From Megamerina dolium (Eukaryota; Arthropoda; Insecta; Diptera; Megamerinidae): DNA of 64,000 nt. Of this stretch, positions 47,723 through 61,899 are shown one piece after another. Below the pieces are notes generated by a model that worked only from the letters and a program-made list of their open reading frames with translations, was not told where the DNA came from and did not search any database. The position numbers and the translations under genes were made by a program. Within the stretch, counting starts at the first letter, position 1; the number at the start of each line of letters is the position of its first letter. Location: NCBI GenBank assembly GCA_963854835.1, contig OY978526.1:88815846-88879845 (forward strand). The letters are read 5' to 3'.

Positions 47723-49315
47723 TAAGCCTTGTTGTCGTAGGCATTTAATTGTTGTGTTCTTCTTTGTTGTTGCTGTTGTTGTTGTTATTGTATTGCCTTT
47801 TTCTTTACTTCTCTAATTATAACGAAAACAAAAGATATAAAATGTTGTTTTTCTCTTTGTTTTTTCTTTCTCTCATTCTCTCTTTCCCCCTTTCCGTTTG
47901 AATCCATTTTTATATTCACTTATGCTCTTCTATCATTAAAACTGTTGTGGAAATATGGGTGTGTTTGCATACACAGGATGAACTTCGTCTAATATATATA
48001 TATATGTATGGAAGGATAATATATGTATATAAATGAAATTTTTTTTAGAAGTGGATGTCGAACAGAGGAATGACACGAGACAACTATCAATCGGATAGCA
48101 TAGAGCAAAAAATAATTCGACTCGAAACACTTAACGTCTATTGGGCAGGTGTAGAAATTTTATTTATGAAAAATATAGAGCGATTAATAATTTGCAATAA
48201 TGTATAAAAACTAAATATTTCTTTTATTTAAAAAAAAAATGCCCACTCTGCAAAGCTTTCATGGCCTCAAGCACTGAATAAAATTTTTTTTTAATACCAT
48301 ACAAAAAGTAAATTAGAGTTTTGGCATACAACATAGCCAATAGTACTTGTTTTTGTAAATACATGTTTGTATCATGGTGGTTACCTGACCTGTCCATACA
48401 AATACCTCATGGGTAAAAGATAACCAAGTTAAAATAAATTTGTTTGCTTCAAGAATTCATATCGAATTTTTTCGCAACTTACCTTAACACTCATGCATGT
48501 TCCTAATAATACTCAGAGCAGATTTCATGTATATTTGTATGACTCATCAGACCATTGGCGGTAAAACAAATGAGAATTGAGTAGCCTCCTGGCTCTAGAA
48601 AGTTCAAAAGTGTCACTTACGCTAATCAGCACTTTTTGATCAAATCTGATCAATTCCTTTTTCATATGAGCATCACCACCAACTCAACTAAAATGTCTCT
48701 ATGAATCGTAATTGTCATTTTCAATATTTGAAAATATTAATTTTGAAATGGATTTTAAATCCCAAAATTAATAATTAAAAAAAAAAAAATTGCTAGTTTT
48801 ATGGAAGAAAATTATATTTGACCTCTTAGTAGAAATACTGTCATTGTTCAATAATTCGTTTCTTTCGTTACTTTAGAGCAAAAGTCAATATTCTTATTAT
48901 ACAATAAGATAGTTGATTGGACTGTTAATAATATGTCATGCCATTATTTTAGATTACATTTTATTTCTATTATATTATATTTATAATAAATTTTATATAA
49001 TATTCTCATTGAATGATATTTGTCATCAAAGTCTTGATGAAAAAGTTAAATAAACTAAATCAAATAAATGAAGCTGAAGTTCATGAACAGAGTAGTGAGC
49101 AAGAGAGAGTGAAAGGGAGAGAGAGAGCGATAAAAAAGAGCACAAAAACCATACCTTGTATTTTTTGTTATAATTTCAACCTAGTATATATGTGTATATT
49201 ACCTCCCAGTTTCTTGCTCTAATTTGAATCTCAGTGTCATACTTTGGTCGTTTTCTCTTTGCTCAAGACAGTAATTGTTTCTCTACAGGTTTTTCATATA
49301 CTCTTTATTCACCTT

Positions 49316-51016
49316 TTTATACCCTGCATAATGCAATATGCATGGTATATTCATTTCGGTCAGATGTTTGTGTCCACTTGAAGGAATCTCCGGAGATATA
49401 GACATGGATATATATTCGTGATCAGCGTCGATTAAATTTTCGATTTAACGATGTCCGTCCGTCCGTCCGTCCGTCCGTCCGTCCGTCCGTCCGTCCGTCC
49501 GTCCGTCCGTCCGTCCGTCCGTCTGTCTGTCACCTGGCTGGTTCGCACGATAACTTGAGTAAATATTGAGCTATTTCGATGAAATTTGGCATAAGTAATC
49601 TATGATCCAAGGGTACGGAGGGGATTGATATTGGGCATGATCGGTCAATAACCACGCCCACACCAAGCATTCAAAGCGACTAACCTCGAAATTTTCAAAA
49701 TCTTTAACTTGCTATAACTCACATAATATACCACTTGGGACAACAATATTTGGCACATAGACTTATATTATACTACTATATAACCTCGCCAAAAGTGGTT
49801 GAGCCACGCCTACTTTTTAGCGTAGCTCTCATACAAAGTGTCTGTACTTCTTTTAAATTGAAACAGCTGTAACTTCTACAATCTTCTGTCCAGAACAACC
49901 ATAATTGACACTTAGAATACTATCGTAGTCGGTAATAATATGGCAGAAAATCAGTGTGCCACGCCTACTCCTTTTTGTGTCTCCCATACAAAGTTGCGGA
50001 AATTAAAAAAATGTTACCGGTTATAACTTGCAAACTATTCAGCGTAGAATAACGAGATTTAAGGTGTGGATTAGTATTGTACGAGCAACTAGGCTCACAA
50101 AAAATGGGCGCACCACGCCCACTGTTTATCGTAGCCCCCATACAAATTTTAAATTGAAACAGCTGTAACTTCGGTAATCTTCTGTCTAGAATAACCATAA
50201 TTGACACTTAAATTAATATCGTAGTCTGCAAAAATCTGGCGGAAAATCAGTGTGCCACGCCCACTCCTTCATGAGTCTCCCATACAAAGTCAAGGGAATT
50301 AAACTAAAACTTTTAAGGTCCATAACTTACAAACCATTTAGCGTAGGACAACGAGATTTAAGGTATGGATAAGTATTGTACGAGCAACTAGGTTCATAGA
50401 AAATGGGCGTGCCATGCTCACTGTTTATTGCAGCCCCCATACAAAATGACTGAAATTCTTTTAAATTTAAACAGCTGTAACTTCGGCAATCTCCTGCCTA
50501 AAATAACCATAATTGACACTTAGATTAACATGGTAGTCGGAAATAATATGGCAGAAAATCAGTGTGCCACGCCCACTCCTTCATAGGTCTCCCATACAAA
50601 GTCGAGGGAATTAAACTAAAACTTTTAAGCTCCATAACTTACAAACCATTTAGCGTAGGACAACCAAATTTAAGGTGTGGATTGATATTGAAATATTAAT
50701 TAGATATACCAGAAAGAGATACGTCACTCCCACTTTTTATATAGCTTCCATATAAAGTCTCGGATTTATATTAAACATTAAAACACCCATAACTTACTAA
50801 TTAATACGCCTAGGTCAACCCATTGCAACCTATGTAGTTTAGTATTATAGGCAGAAATTGATCCTCCAAAATTGGTGAGGTACGCCTGCTTCTTATTGTA
50901 GGTCCTATACAAAGTAGTGGAAGAAAAGGATGGATATACGAGCAAACTTTTTATATATACCTCTACATATGCAGGGTATAATTTGGTCGGCCCCAGCCGA
51001 CTGTAAGGAGATTTTT
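49316..51016 (+). mobile_element. Helentron/mini-me-like non-autonomous element, copy 1
   Basis: About 1.7 kb, starting ttataccctgcataatgc and ending with subterminal gcagggtataat (inverted to the start), then a 6-bp hairpin gtcggc-ccca-gccgac at 50986-51001 and a short tail tgtaaggagattttt. A (GTCC)n tract fills 49453-49520, followed by GTCT units. Three ~300-bp internal repeats share cttcggtaatcttctgtcta-like and tgtgccacgcccactcct-like blocks. Diptera-wide mini-me/DINE-1 elements are known for a (GTCY)n tract and a 3' hairpin, which is why I place it there. No coding capacity. Confidence 0.8.
49453..49531 (+). repeat. (GTCC)n microsatellite inside the Helentron-like element
   Basis: About 17 uninterrupted gtcc units followed by gtct units. 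The second copy of the element carries a shorter tract at 59376-59414, so the array has changed length since the copies separated. Confidence 0.92.
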
Positions 51017-51305
51017 CTGTTTCCTTTTGGTGATATATTTTTTTTTATTTTTTTTAGAAATTGTTTTGTAAAGGTACGTTAAAGTTATATAAATTTAAAG
51101 GAACATTTGAATGTTTTTAAATCACTGTTCTTTTGAGCGGATATTTAAATATATATTAATAATAATCTATAAAATTTGAATATGTGTGTATATTGTAGTA
51201 AGAACTTAAATTTCAAGCCACCTTTTTATTGTATATGAATGAAGCCAGAAGGTGGCATTACTTCAATCACTAAATTTAATTTGCAATACTCAAGCGTTGA
51301 GCGTA

Positions 51306-52582
51306 CGAGGGCGGTCCCAGAACTACCCGACCTAAGAAAGAAACCACAACAAATTTGGGAATATTTTTCTTCATTTCTCAACATAATTTCCTTTAAGCTC
51401 TTTTTACACTTTTTCCAGGGATATTCTATAGCTTAGATACCCTGTTTATAGTATGAACTGTTTAGCTCATTAAAATAGCCATCTACCGCAGACTCCACCT
51501 CCTCATTGTTTGCAAATCTTCGACCAACAAGCCATTTTTTCAAATTTGGAAATAGATAATAATCCGAAGGAGCTAAATCTGGCGAATAAGGTGCGTGCTG
51601 AAGCAATTTGAGCTTTAACTCATTGATTTTGGCCATCGTAATAGCGATTGTGTGAACTGGTGCATTGTCTTGATGAAACAACACTTTCTTTTTCGCCAAA
51701 TGTGGCCTTTTTCCTTTAATTTTAACACTTAAACGCTCTAACAAATTAGCATAATACTCGCCGTTCATTGTTTTTCTTTTTTGATGATAATCAATAAAAA
51801 TTATCACACGTAGATGGGACTGTCTTCGCCTTCTTTGGATACGATTCTCCACTTTCAGTCCACTGTTTTGACTGCTCCTTTGTCTCAGGTGTGAAGTAGT
51901 GGACCCATATCTCATCCATGGTTACGAATCGATGCAAAAACTCGGCTTTATTACTGTGAAACATCACCAAACACTCTATAGAAACATCTTCACGACGTTG
52001 TTTTTGTTCTATTGTGAGAAAACGTGGCACCCATCTTGCACACAGCTTTTTTATCTCCAACTTTTCGGTCAATATACGATGTACAGCACTTTATGAAATG
52101 CCGCCTGTAATTTCACCTAGCTCACGCACCTTCTGCCGGAGATGATCCAATACTATTATGTGGATTTTTTGAACCGTTTCTGGAGTGGCCACCTCAATTG
52201 ATCGACCACTACGGTGTTCGTCTTGACAGCTCGTACGACGTCGTTTAAACTCTGCCACCCAATATTTTATGATCGTAAACGAAGGAGCAGACTTCCCCAG
52301 AGTAGAGACTAGTTCGGCTTTAATATTAGTTGGACTGAGATCTTTCAAATGAAAGTATTGAATTATATAGCGGTGACCAATTTCTTCCATGTTTACAAAT
52401 TCACTGAGGTCGTTAACTTTCGATGGCTCAAAAAAAAAAAAAAATACTAAACAACGTGGCGCCTTGAAACTTAAAACATATGTTTTATAAGCTTGCCATT
52501 TTGCACCAAAGTAATTTTTTTTCAAACTACTGTCGCCATCTATAATATATGTCAGGTCGGGTATTTCTGGGACCGCCCTCAT
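51306..52582 (-). mobile_element. mariner family X, copy D
   Basis: Best preserved of the four copies. Terminal repeats cgagggcggtcccagaacta and, inverted on the right, gagggcggtcccagaaatac. A 160-codon minus-strand piece (51433-51915) contains KGKRPHLAKKKVLFHQDNAP, HAPYSPDLAPSDYYLFPNLK and WLVGRRFANNEEVESAVDGY, that is the second and third aspartates of the mariner DDD triad. N-terminal pieces lie at 51791-52582 in other frames. Frameshifts still inactivate it. Confidence 0.93.
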
Positions 52583-53150
52583 AACTATTAATAATATTAT
52601 TCAAAATTAGGCTCGATTTGAAATTTGTGAAATTTGTATGGTAGAATGTCCTTAATCTAAAGAAAACTACAGTAGTTTGTAATCTATATTTCTCCTCTTT
52701 AGTTACATCAACTGTGATAGTTAATACTATGTATACATATATGCATATACTCTTATATCACAAAAAGTTTTTCTATGCTGTGCGCAATCAAGTTCAAAAA
52801 ACGTTCCACTTTTCTTTATGATGGTCATGCTGTGCACTCTGTTGTGCTCGTACTCGTCATCTGTCATCGTTTTTCACCAACATACAATATTCATTATCAC
52901 CATCAGGTGGTGTCTGAAGTGCTCGGTTGTGTGTTATTTTAGTATTTGTTTATATCCTACTCACTCTTCACACTTTCATCGTATATGATTTGTAATATTT
53001 ATATTATATTTAACTCCCAACGGGCACGCGTATTGTATTTGAGTGGGTTGTGTGGTTGAGAGGGCTATTCAACAATGAGAAGCTTAGTATTGTTATGTTG
53101 CCGCTTGTATAAACATTTTGACTTAATAATAGTTCAAATATACAAATATT

Positions 53151-53826
<676 letters not shown>

Positions 53827-53970
53827 CTTTTGAGTGATTTTATCCACTACAATGTCCATCAATTATTTATTGAATGAAAATTTAAACATATAGAGAAAGG
53901 GATTAGATGTTGTTCTAGTGTTGTCCATTGAACTTTCCTGCATTCGATTTGATTCAAAATATCGATATTA

Positions 53971-54960
53971 AAAGGTGTAGTAAAAAGAAATCCATTATTA
54001 AAAATAATTTTTTTTAAGTGTTCATATGTTTATTTGCATTTGATTTTGTTTCGTTGATTCCGTTCCGTTGGTGTCAAAGATGTATCACGCTCTGGAACCA
54101 TTTAAATAAAGCCGGATACAAAAAAAAGCTCGATGTATGGGTGCCACACGAGTTAACGCAAAAAACCTCATGGACCGAATTTCCATCTGCAAATCGCTGC
54201 TGAATCGCAACAAAATCGACCCACATCTGAAGCGGATGGTTACTGGTGATGAAGAAAGGGGCATTTACGACAACGTCAAGCGAAAATGGTAGTGGTCGAA
54301 GTGCGGTGAGCCGGCGCAAACGGTGACCAAGCCAGGATTGACGGTCAGGAAGGTTTTGCTATGTGTTTAGTGGGATTGGCAAGCTGCTCCCCTACGGCCA
54401 AACTTTTAATTCGGACTTGCACTGTCAACAATTGGATCGTCTGAAGGAAACAATCGCGGCCAGCTTTGGCTAATAGGAGAAGAATTGTGTTCCATCAGGA
54501 CAACGACAGGCCACACACATCGATAGTGACTCGCCAGAAGCTCCGGGAGCTTGGTTGGGAGGTTCTTACGCATCCACCTTATAGTCCGGTACCAAGTGAT
54601 TACTACCTGTTCCTGTCTATGGCGAATGATTTTGCTGATGAAAAATTCGCCTCAAGAGAAGCTTGTGAAAATCGACTGTCTCAGTTTTTTGCCAATAGGG
54701 ACGAGGGTTTCTATGAGAGTGGCATTATGAAATTACCTTCAAAATGGCAACAAGTTATCGAACAAAACATTCTAAATATGATAAAAAAAAAAACCTTCAA
54801 TGAAGAAGGCAGAACGAAACTGAAAGAAAAAAATCTATGTGTAAACATAATGAAAAATAAAATTCTTGGCCCCTGTGGTACAATTGATAAATTTTCAATG
54901 GAAATCATACCAATACAAATGAATAAAATTTTACCCTCGCGAAAAAAAGAAAATGCAACA
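53971..54960 (+). mobile_element. Mos-type mariner, defective copy 1
   Basis: The left terminal repeat is ggtgtagtaaaaagaaatcc after TA. + strand transposase remnants include LDVWVPHELTQKTS and, in an open frame at 54466-54966, RRIVFHQDNDRPHTSIVTRQ, LRELGWEVLTHPPYSP and DEKFASREACENRLSQFFAN. The HQDN and PPYSP aspartate motifs are recognisable, but a gap after PPYSP removes the DLA residues and the N-terminus is missing. I see no right terminal repeat. Confidence 0.85.
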
Positions 54961-57769
54961 CTGTAACACGGCGTTACGCTTATCAGTAGACCACAACATG
55001 CGGCTTAAATACAACAATTGTTTGTGTGTTTTTTCCCTTATTCGTTTTGCATATACGTAAGCATGGCGCATGTGCATAAACAAACAACAACACAACAACA
55101 ACAAAACAAAATAGTGGAAACACATACTGAAACGTAAAATTATGCGACTGATAATATGTTGGAATGTCAAAGAGAGCAAAACACCCGAAAAGGAAATACA
55201 AGATACAAAACAATATTCAAATACTGACTGGAATAAAAATCATAGTGATAATAAGTGGTAAGTATGGGTGGTGCGTAGTAGTTGTTGTTGTACTGATGAT
55301 GGTGTTGAATGGTATAATGGTACAACCGCTGAGTACTGGTTTCAGTGAGAAAAAACATTGTGTGACTGTTGCTCTTCAATATTGTGCTATTATCGTATAT
55401 ATTTTACCTTGAAAGGGTTGTTGTTACTGTATGTATGCATAAGTTTCGAGAGAGTAAAATGGCAACAAAACACAAAAAAAAAAACAGTAATGATATGGAA
55501 AAATCATAGAGTGTTGCTATTCTTATCATCATCATCGCTGCTGCTGCTGTTCTTGTTGTTATACTTACAACAAACTGTTTATGTGCAGCAAAGAGTATGA
55601 CGAATATGAAACCAAAGGAAACAGTGTGTAAAATAGTAAATTTGACAAATTTGTTCACCATATGAAGTCTGTTGTGAGATGTGTGCTCATTCGTGATTTT
55701 TAACTGCGAACAAACGGTTGTGAATTATTTCAGAGCACAAAGAGAAGCAAATACAAAAAATAAAAAATTAAATTGTGGTAGTTAAAAAACAAACAAACAA
55801 AAATATTCCGATAAAACTAAACATTTTTAAATTTAACTAAAATATTTTGGTGAACAAGAAAATAAATTTGTAAAAGAAAATTGCACTCACCGATAAATTT
55901 CTTCTTTTATGTGAGAGTGCGTGAAGTTTGTATTTGAAAAAAAAGGAAGAGCACACACACACACACACACATACATGGCCAGCGCCAGCTAGTCAACCAG
56001 CCCTAAATGCTAACAGTGTGGCAAAAATATATTGCTACAAAGGTATTTTGTGTAAATCAATACCAAGAGGGTGGCATATAAATGAAGAAGAAGAAGAAGT
56101 AGAAGGAGAGGAAGAAGAAAAGAAAAGAAAAGAAAAGAAAAGAAAGAGATAATACGAAAAACAAAAAACACACAAAAAAAAAAAAACAAGAAAAAGCCGC
56201 ACGGCCACATATACCTCTACGTTGTGCAAAATCTTTTGTAAAAAGTGTAAAGAAATTTTGGTGCAATGAATCTGTGTTCCCAACAAAATAAAGAAGATTC
56301 TACAAAAATTTAAACACTACGAGTACCTACCAAAAATTGGTTTCTGTGTAAAAGAGAAAAGAAAGAACTATTCAAAAAAAAATATAGACTACATTTAGGC
56401 GCATTGATAGCAAATTGCTTCAAATCCAAATTCAATTGAATGAGTTAGTTTGTATGAATGTGTGCGTGTGTGTATGTGTGTGCATGAATGCTTTATAATG
56501 ATACGAAAAAAAAAGAAAATATCAAATCTAGATGTGTAAGAAATGGCAATCATAGCATTGCCAAAAGATAAATTTCAAAGATTGAAAGCAATTATGTAGA
56601 GCAGCAACTAGATTAGCATACTCCAATGGGTGCAAAAAACATATTAAATTTCTTTGTAATAAATATTGAAGATATTTTTATGAAAACGTCGCATTTGATA
56701 GTGAAATTTAAACAAATTCATTGAAGAAAGTTCTTTTCTATATGCAAACAACGTAGACACAGTTATGGAAAATTTCAGTGACTCAAACAATTTGAATTAA
56801 TTTCTCAACAAATATAAACGATACCGATAATTTAGTACTAATAAAAATAATAATAATAATAACAATAAGCTACCGCTGCATATTTTTGTTTCTTTTCCTT
56901 TACTATCGAGAATATTTTCTTGCCTGAGTCTTTTCACTCACTGTTTGATATTATGATTGCAACATTTTTAAATATTAGACGACCAATTTTTTTTTATGAT
57001 AAAACGATAAAAATATGTGATATAAAAGAAAGATTTTTTAAAAGTGTATTGCAAAAAAAAAAATCACTTAATATTTGAGTTTGAGAATGACCATTTATCA
57101 TAGCAAATTATTTTGAGATTATTGAAATTTCAATCACTGCATACAGTTATAGATTTAATGCATACCTTTAGGCGTAGGCAACGAAATTATGCATACACAT
57201 TCTAAGGATATATGTTAATTTGTGGAAACATATTTTTAGTTGAAGGAAGAAAATAGATTTTGTGAATTCTAAAATTTTACAAGTCACTAATTTAGAAGTA
57301 CTCAAAATTATGAAATTTATTTTTTATATCGAAATAATTATATATAAATCCCACTTGACGGACAAAAATAAAACATTACTTGCTTTGAGATATTATGCAA
57401 ATGTGTTCAATAATAATGAAACCAAATAAGCGAATAGTTAAATTACATCGTAGGCATGGGAAAGATATTCATCCTATTTTCAGTCATTTGTTTTTTGCTT
57501 TTAGAAACAATTTTTAATAGAATATTAAAGCAAAATACATCAATATATGAGTCGTTATTTATCGATAAAAACATGATAAATTTTGTTATTCAATAGAAAT
57601 GATAAAAATTTTAAATAAAATAAAATATTTTTTCGTTTCAATGGATTTATTACAATTGCAATAATAACAAAAGTTAAAAACTAGAAACAAGTGGAAAAAA
57701 ATTCTATTGTCTTATAAACATTTAAATAGAACAAATAGAGTTGCAATTTTTAAATTATTGTGTATTGTA

Positions 57770-60540
57770 GAAGGTCTAGTAAAAAGAAATCCATTAAATT
57801 GAAGGTTTTATTTAGCATACTTAGAATCATTCGGTTGCCATTTTGAAGCTAATTTCATAATGCCACTATCATAGAAATCCTCGCCCCTATTGGCAAAAAA
57901 AAATCTCCTTACAGTCGGCTGGGGCCGACCAAATTATACCCTGCATATGTAGAGGTATATATAAAAAGTTTTCTCGTATATCCATCCTCTTCTTCCACTA
58001 CTTTGTATAGGACCTACATTAAGAAGCAGGCGTACCTCACCAATTTTGGAGGATCAATTTCTGCCTATAATACTAAACTACATAGGTTGCAATGGGTTGA
58101 CCTAGGCGTATTAATTAGTAAGTTATGGGTGTTTTAATGTTTGAGATAAATCCGAGACTTTATACGGAAGATATATAAAAAGTGGGCGTGACGTATCTCT
58201 TTCTGGTATATCTAATTAATTTTTCAATATCAATCCACACCTTAAATTTGGTTGTCCTACGCTAAATGGTTTGTAAGTTATCGAGCTTAAAAGTTTTAGT
58301 TTAATTCCCTCGACTTTGTATGGGAGACCTATGAAGGAGTGGGCGTGGCACACTGATTTTCTGCCAGATTATTTCCGACTACGATGTTAATTTAAGCGTC
58401 AATTATGGTTATTCTAGACAGAAGATTGCCGAAGTTACAGCTGTTTCAATTTAAAATTTGTATGGGGGCTACAATAAACAATGGGCGTGGTGCGCCCATT
58501 TTCTGTGACCCTAGTTGCTCGTACAATACTAATCCATACCTTAAATCTCGTTGTCCTACGCTAAATGGTTTGTAAGTTATGGAGCTTAAAAGTCTTAGTT
58601 TAATTCCCTTGACTTTGTATGGGAGACTCATGAAGGAGTGGGCGTGGCACACTGATTTTCCGCCAGATTTTTGCCGACTATGATATTAATTTAAGTGTCA
58701 ATTATGGTTATTCTAGACAGAAGATTGCCGAAGTTACAGCTGTTTCAATTTAAAATTTGTATGGGGGCTACGATAAACACTGGGCGTGGTGCGCCCATTT
58801 TCTGTGACCCTAGTTGCTCGTACAATATTAATCCACACCTTAAATTTCGTTATTCTACGCTGAATAGTTTTCAAGTTATAACCGGTAACATTTTTTTTAA
58901 TTTCCGCAACTTTGTATGGGAGACCCAAAAAGGAGTAGGCGTGGCTCACTGATTTTCTGCCATATTATTTCCGACTACCATGTTAATCTAAGTGTAAATT
59001 ATGGTTATTCTGGACAGAAGATTGTAGAAATTACAGCTGTTTCAATTTAAAAGAAGTACAGACACTTTGTATGAGAGCTACGCTAAAAAGTAGGCGTGGC
59101 TCAACCACTTTTGGCGAGGTTATATAGTAGTATAATGTAAGTCTATGTGCCAAATATTGTTGTCTCAAGTGGTATATTATGTGAGTTATTGCAAGTTAAA
59201 GATTTTGAAAATTTCGAGGTTAGTCGCTTTGAATGCTTGGTGTGGGCGTGGTTATTGACCGATCATGCCCAATATCAATCCCCTCCGTACCCTTGGATCA
59301 TAGATTACTTATGCCAATTTCATCGAAATAGCTCAATATTTACTCAAGTTATCGTGCGAACCAGCCAGGTGACAGACAGACGGACGGACGGACGGACGGA
59401 CGGACGGACGGACATCGTTAAATCGAAAATTTAATCGACGCTGATCACGAATATATATCTATGTCTATATCTCCGGAGATTCCTTCAAGTGGACACAAAC
59501 ATCTGACCGAAATGAATATACCATGCATATTGCATTATGCAGGGTATAAAAACTGGGAGAGTCGATTTTCACAAGCTTCTCTTGGGGCGTATTTTTCACC
59601 AGCAAAATAATTCCCCATAGACAGGACCAGGTAGTGATCATTTGGTGCCAGTTCCGGACTATAAGGTGGATGCATATGAACCTCCCAACCAAGCTCCCGG
59701 AGCTTCTGGCGAGTCACTATCGATGTGTGTGTGGCCTGGCGTTTTCCTGATGGAACAAAATTCCTCTCCTATTGGACAAAGCTGGCCACTTCTGGGCGAT
59801 TTCTTCCTTCAGACGGTTGTCAATTGTTGACAGTTCAGGTTCGAATTAAGAGCTTGGCCGTAGGGAAGCAGCTCATATTAGATAATCCCCTGCCAATCCC
59901 ACCAAACACCTAGTAAAACCTTCCTGACCGTCAATCCTGTCTTGGCCACCGTTTGCACCAGCGATTCGACCACGACCGTTTTCGCTTGACGTTGTCGTAA
60001 ATGACTCACTTTTCATCACCAGTAATCATCCGCTTCGGAAATGGATCGATTTGTTGCGATTCAGCAGCGATTCGCAGATGGAAATTCGGTCCATGAGGCT
60101 ATTTTGCGTTAACTCGTGTGGCACCTATAGATCGAGCTTCTTTTTGTATCCAGACTTATTGAAATCGTTCCAAATAGTTTTTTGTGCAATGTTTAGCTCC
60201 TGGGCAATAGAAACAGTGCACATGATTGGCTGTTACAGTATCAGAACTGACCATAAACAGTATTCACATTTTCAGCCGTCTGCCTTGCGTTTTCGCCTCT
60301 ATCGAAGAAAATTGTAAAATATGGCGTATTTTCTCTTTACTGGTGTCCATTTTTGACGCGTGCTCAAACTGCTCAATACTGAGTCAAGCAATCACAAAAC
60401 TCTGAAAAGTTTCTTTAGTACGAAATCTTATCTTTCTAACGCCATCTAGCGTAACCCAATCGCACTTACACACAATGCAAGATACAGATTACTAAAGTCA
60501 TCTATTGGAAAAATAATGGATTTCTTTTTACTACACCTGA
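57770..60540 (-). mobile_element. Mos-type mariner, copy 2, split by a Helentron-like insertion
   Basis: The left end ggtctagtaaaaagaaatcc and right end ggatttctttttactacacc are inverted repeats with TA outside. The transposase is on the minus strand. The C-terminal part lies at 57770-57898; the rest, including TRQKLRELGWEVHMHPPYSP and REACENRLSQF, at 59553-60540. The Helentron-like element sits exactly between the LSQ and FANR portions. Same family as the copy at 53971 and likewise inactive. Confidence 0.88.
57899..59552 (-). mobile_element. Helentron/mini-me-like element, copy 2 (inverted)
   Basis: Near-identical reverse complement of the element at 49316: aaatctccttacag, hairpin gtcggc-tggg-gccgac at 57914-57929, ~300-bp internal repeats, (GGAC)n at 59376-59414, and the end ttatgcagggtataa. 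It lies in an A-tract of the mariner with no target-site duplication beyond A/T bases, as expected for Helitron-type insertion. Confidence 0.82.
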
Positions 60541-61899
60541 TATTTAGAGAGGACATGTAACTTCAATGATTGAGATGACCATTAATAAATTTTTTTCCAA
60601 ATTTGTTTCTACTTTGTTTTTGATGTCGATTGATTGTAGAGCGGGAACCAGTCATCTTATCACTGCGGCCAAGTTAGACCTATTGTGGCACAATCTGAAA
60701 ATTTGATGTCGATTATCTATTGATATTCTAATTATTGAATTATTATGAAAAGTTAGTTTTTAAAAACATCTTACTGATATCAAAAGAGCAATGCAAATTC
60801 TAAAAATAGTTTCATAGTATAATTTTCGGAATGATTAAAAACATATTTTCCTAAATATTCAAATTATATGCAGAATATTAATTATATGTCCTTTATTCGT
60901 TTCATCATGCTCTATTTGGCTTGAGCTAGTTAATAGCTGTAATTATGCATAGAATATCTAAAGGCGGTTTCCAAACATGAAAATTTATACAAAATATTCT
61001 ATTCATTAAATGATTCAAACTCTTCTACCATTTTTCCTCACAATATACAAATAATTTTTGATTATCTATTATAACAATTAACTAATGCCAATCTTTCATT
61101 ATGTAAATTATAAGGGCACATACTTTGCGATGCAATTAACCGTTAGCCGCCACCAGCTAATACCAACCATACCAATCATACTCATTCACATTTTCAATTT
61201 AATGGAAAAATAATTACGTATTACCGGCTTTAATATACCCTTCTACTATGTACAATTGATGGAAGTAGACTACACAAACAATACTTGCATAGTACAACAA
61301 TACAATAATGTATTGTATTGACATTAATAACAATACTTACGAACAACAAACAAATCGACCACAAAGTAAAATTGGTTTATAGCTGCTATTGGTTAATCCT
61401 TTGACTAGTTGAACACTTTTGCATAAGAAATATGTAGATACGGCAATTGGTATATACTATTTTTAGGCATTGAAGATAAATATAGCTCGCAATATATGTA
61501 TGTATATACATATACCAAACTTGTAAATTGTATATATACTTGCTAGCTCAAAATTTGGGTACATTTTCTAGGTTTAAGTATAACGACAGCAGCAATGAAA
61601 ATAGACAAAACCAAAACAACCAAAAATTGTGTTTGCAATATACAAGAGCTTCCCATATGTGGATCTGATTATTGTTGCTATTGTATTTAAATAGGAAACA
61701 CCTGCAAAACACATGCGGAAGAAGTATTAATACCAACACCCTTTCATACAGAATGTATACAATTAAAAAGAAAACGCCAAAAAGTATGAAATAAACAAGC
61801 AAAAAAAAAATATATATATATAGCGCAGAAAATTAATGCCGGCTATGTGTGAATGTTGAAAATTGTGTGAATGGAGTATTGAAAATAAGTCCAAAGCAC

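Noticed and set aside
49453..49531. CRISPR-like or regulatory array
   Set aside because: It is a 4-base microsatellite inside a transposable element, with no repeats and spacers.
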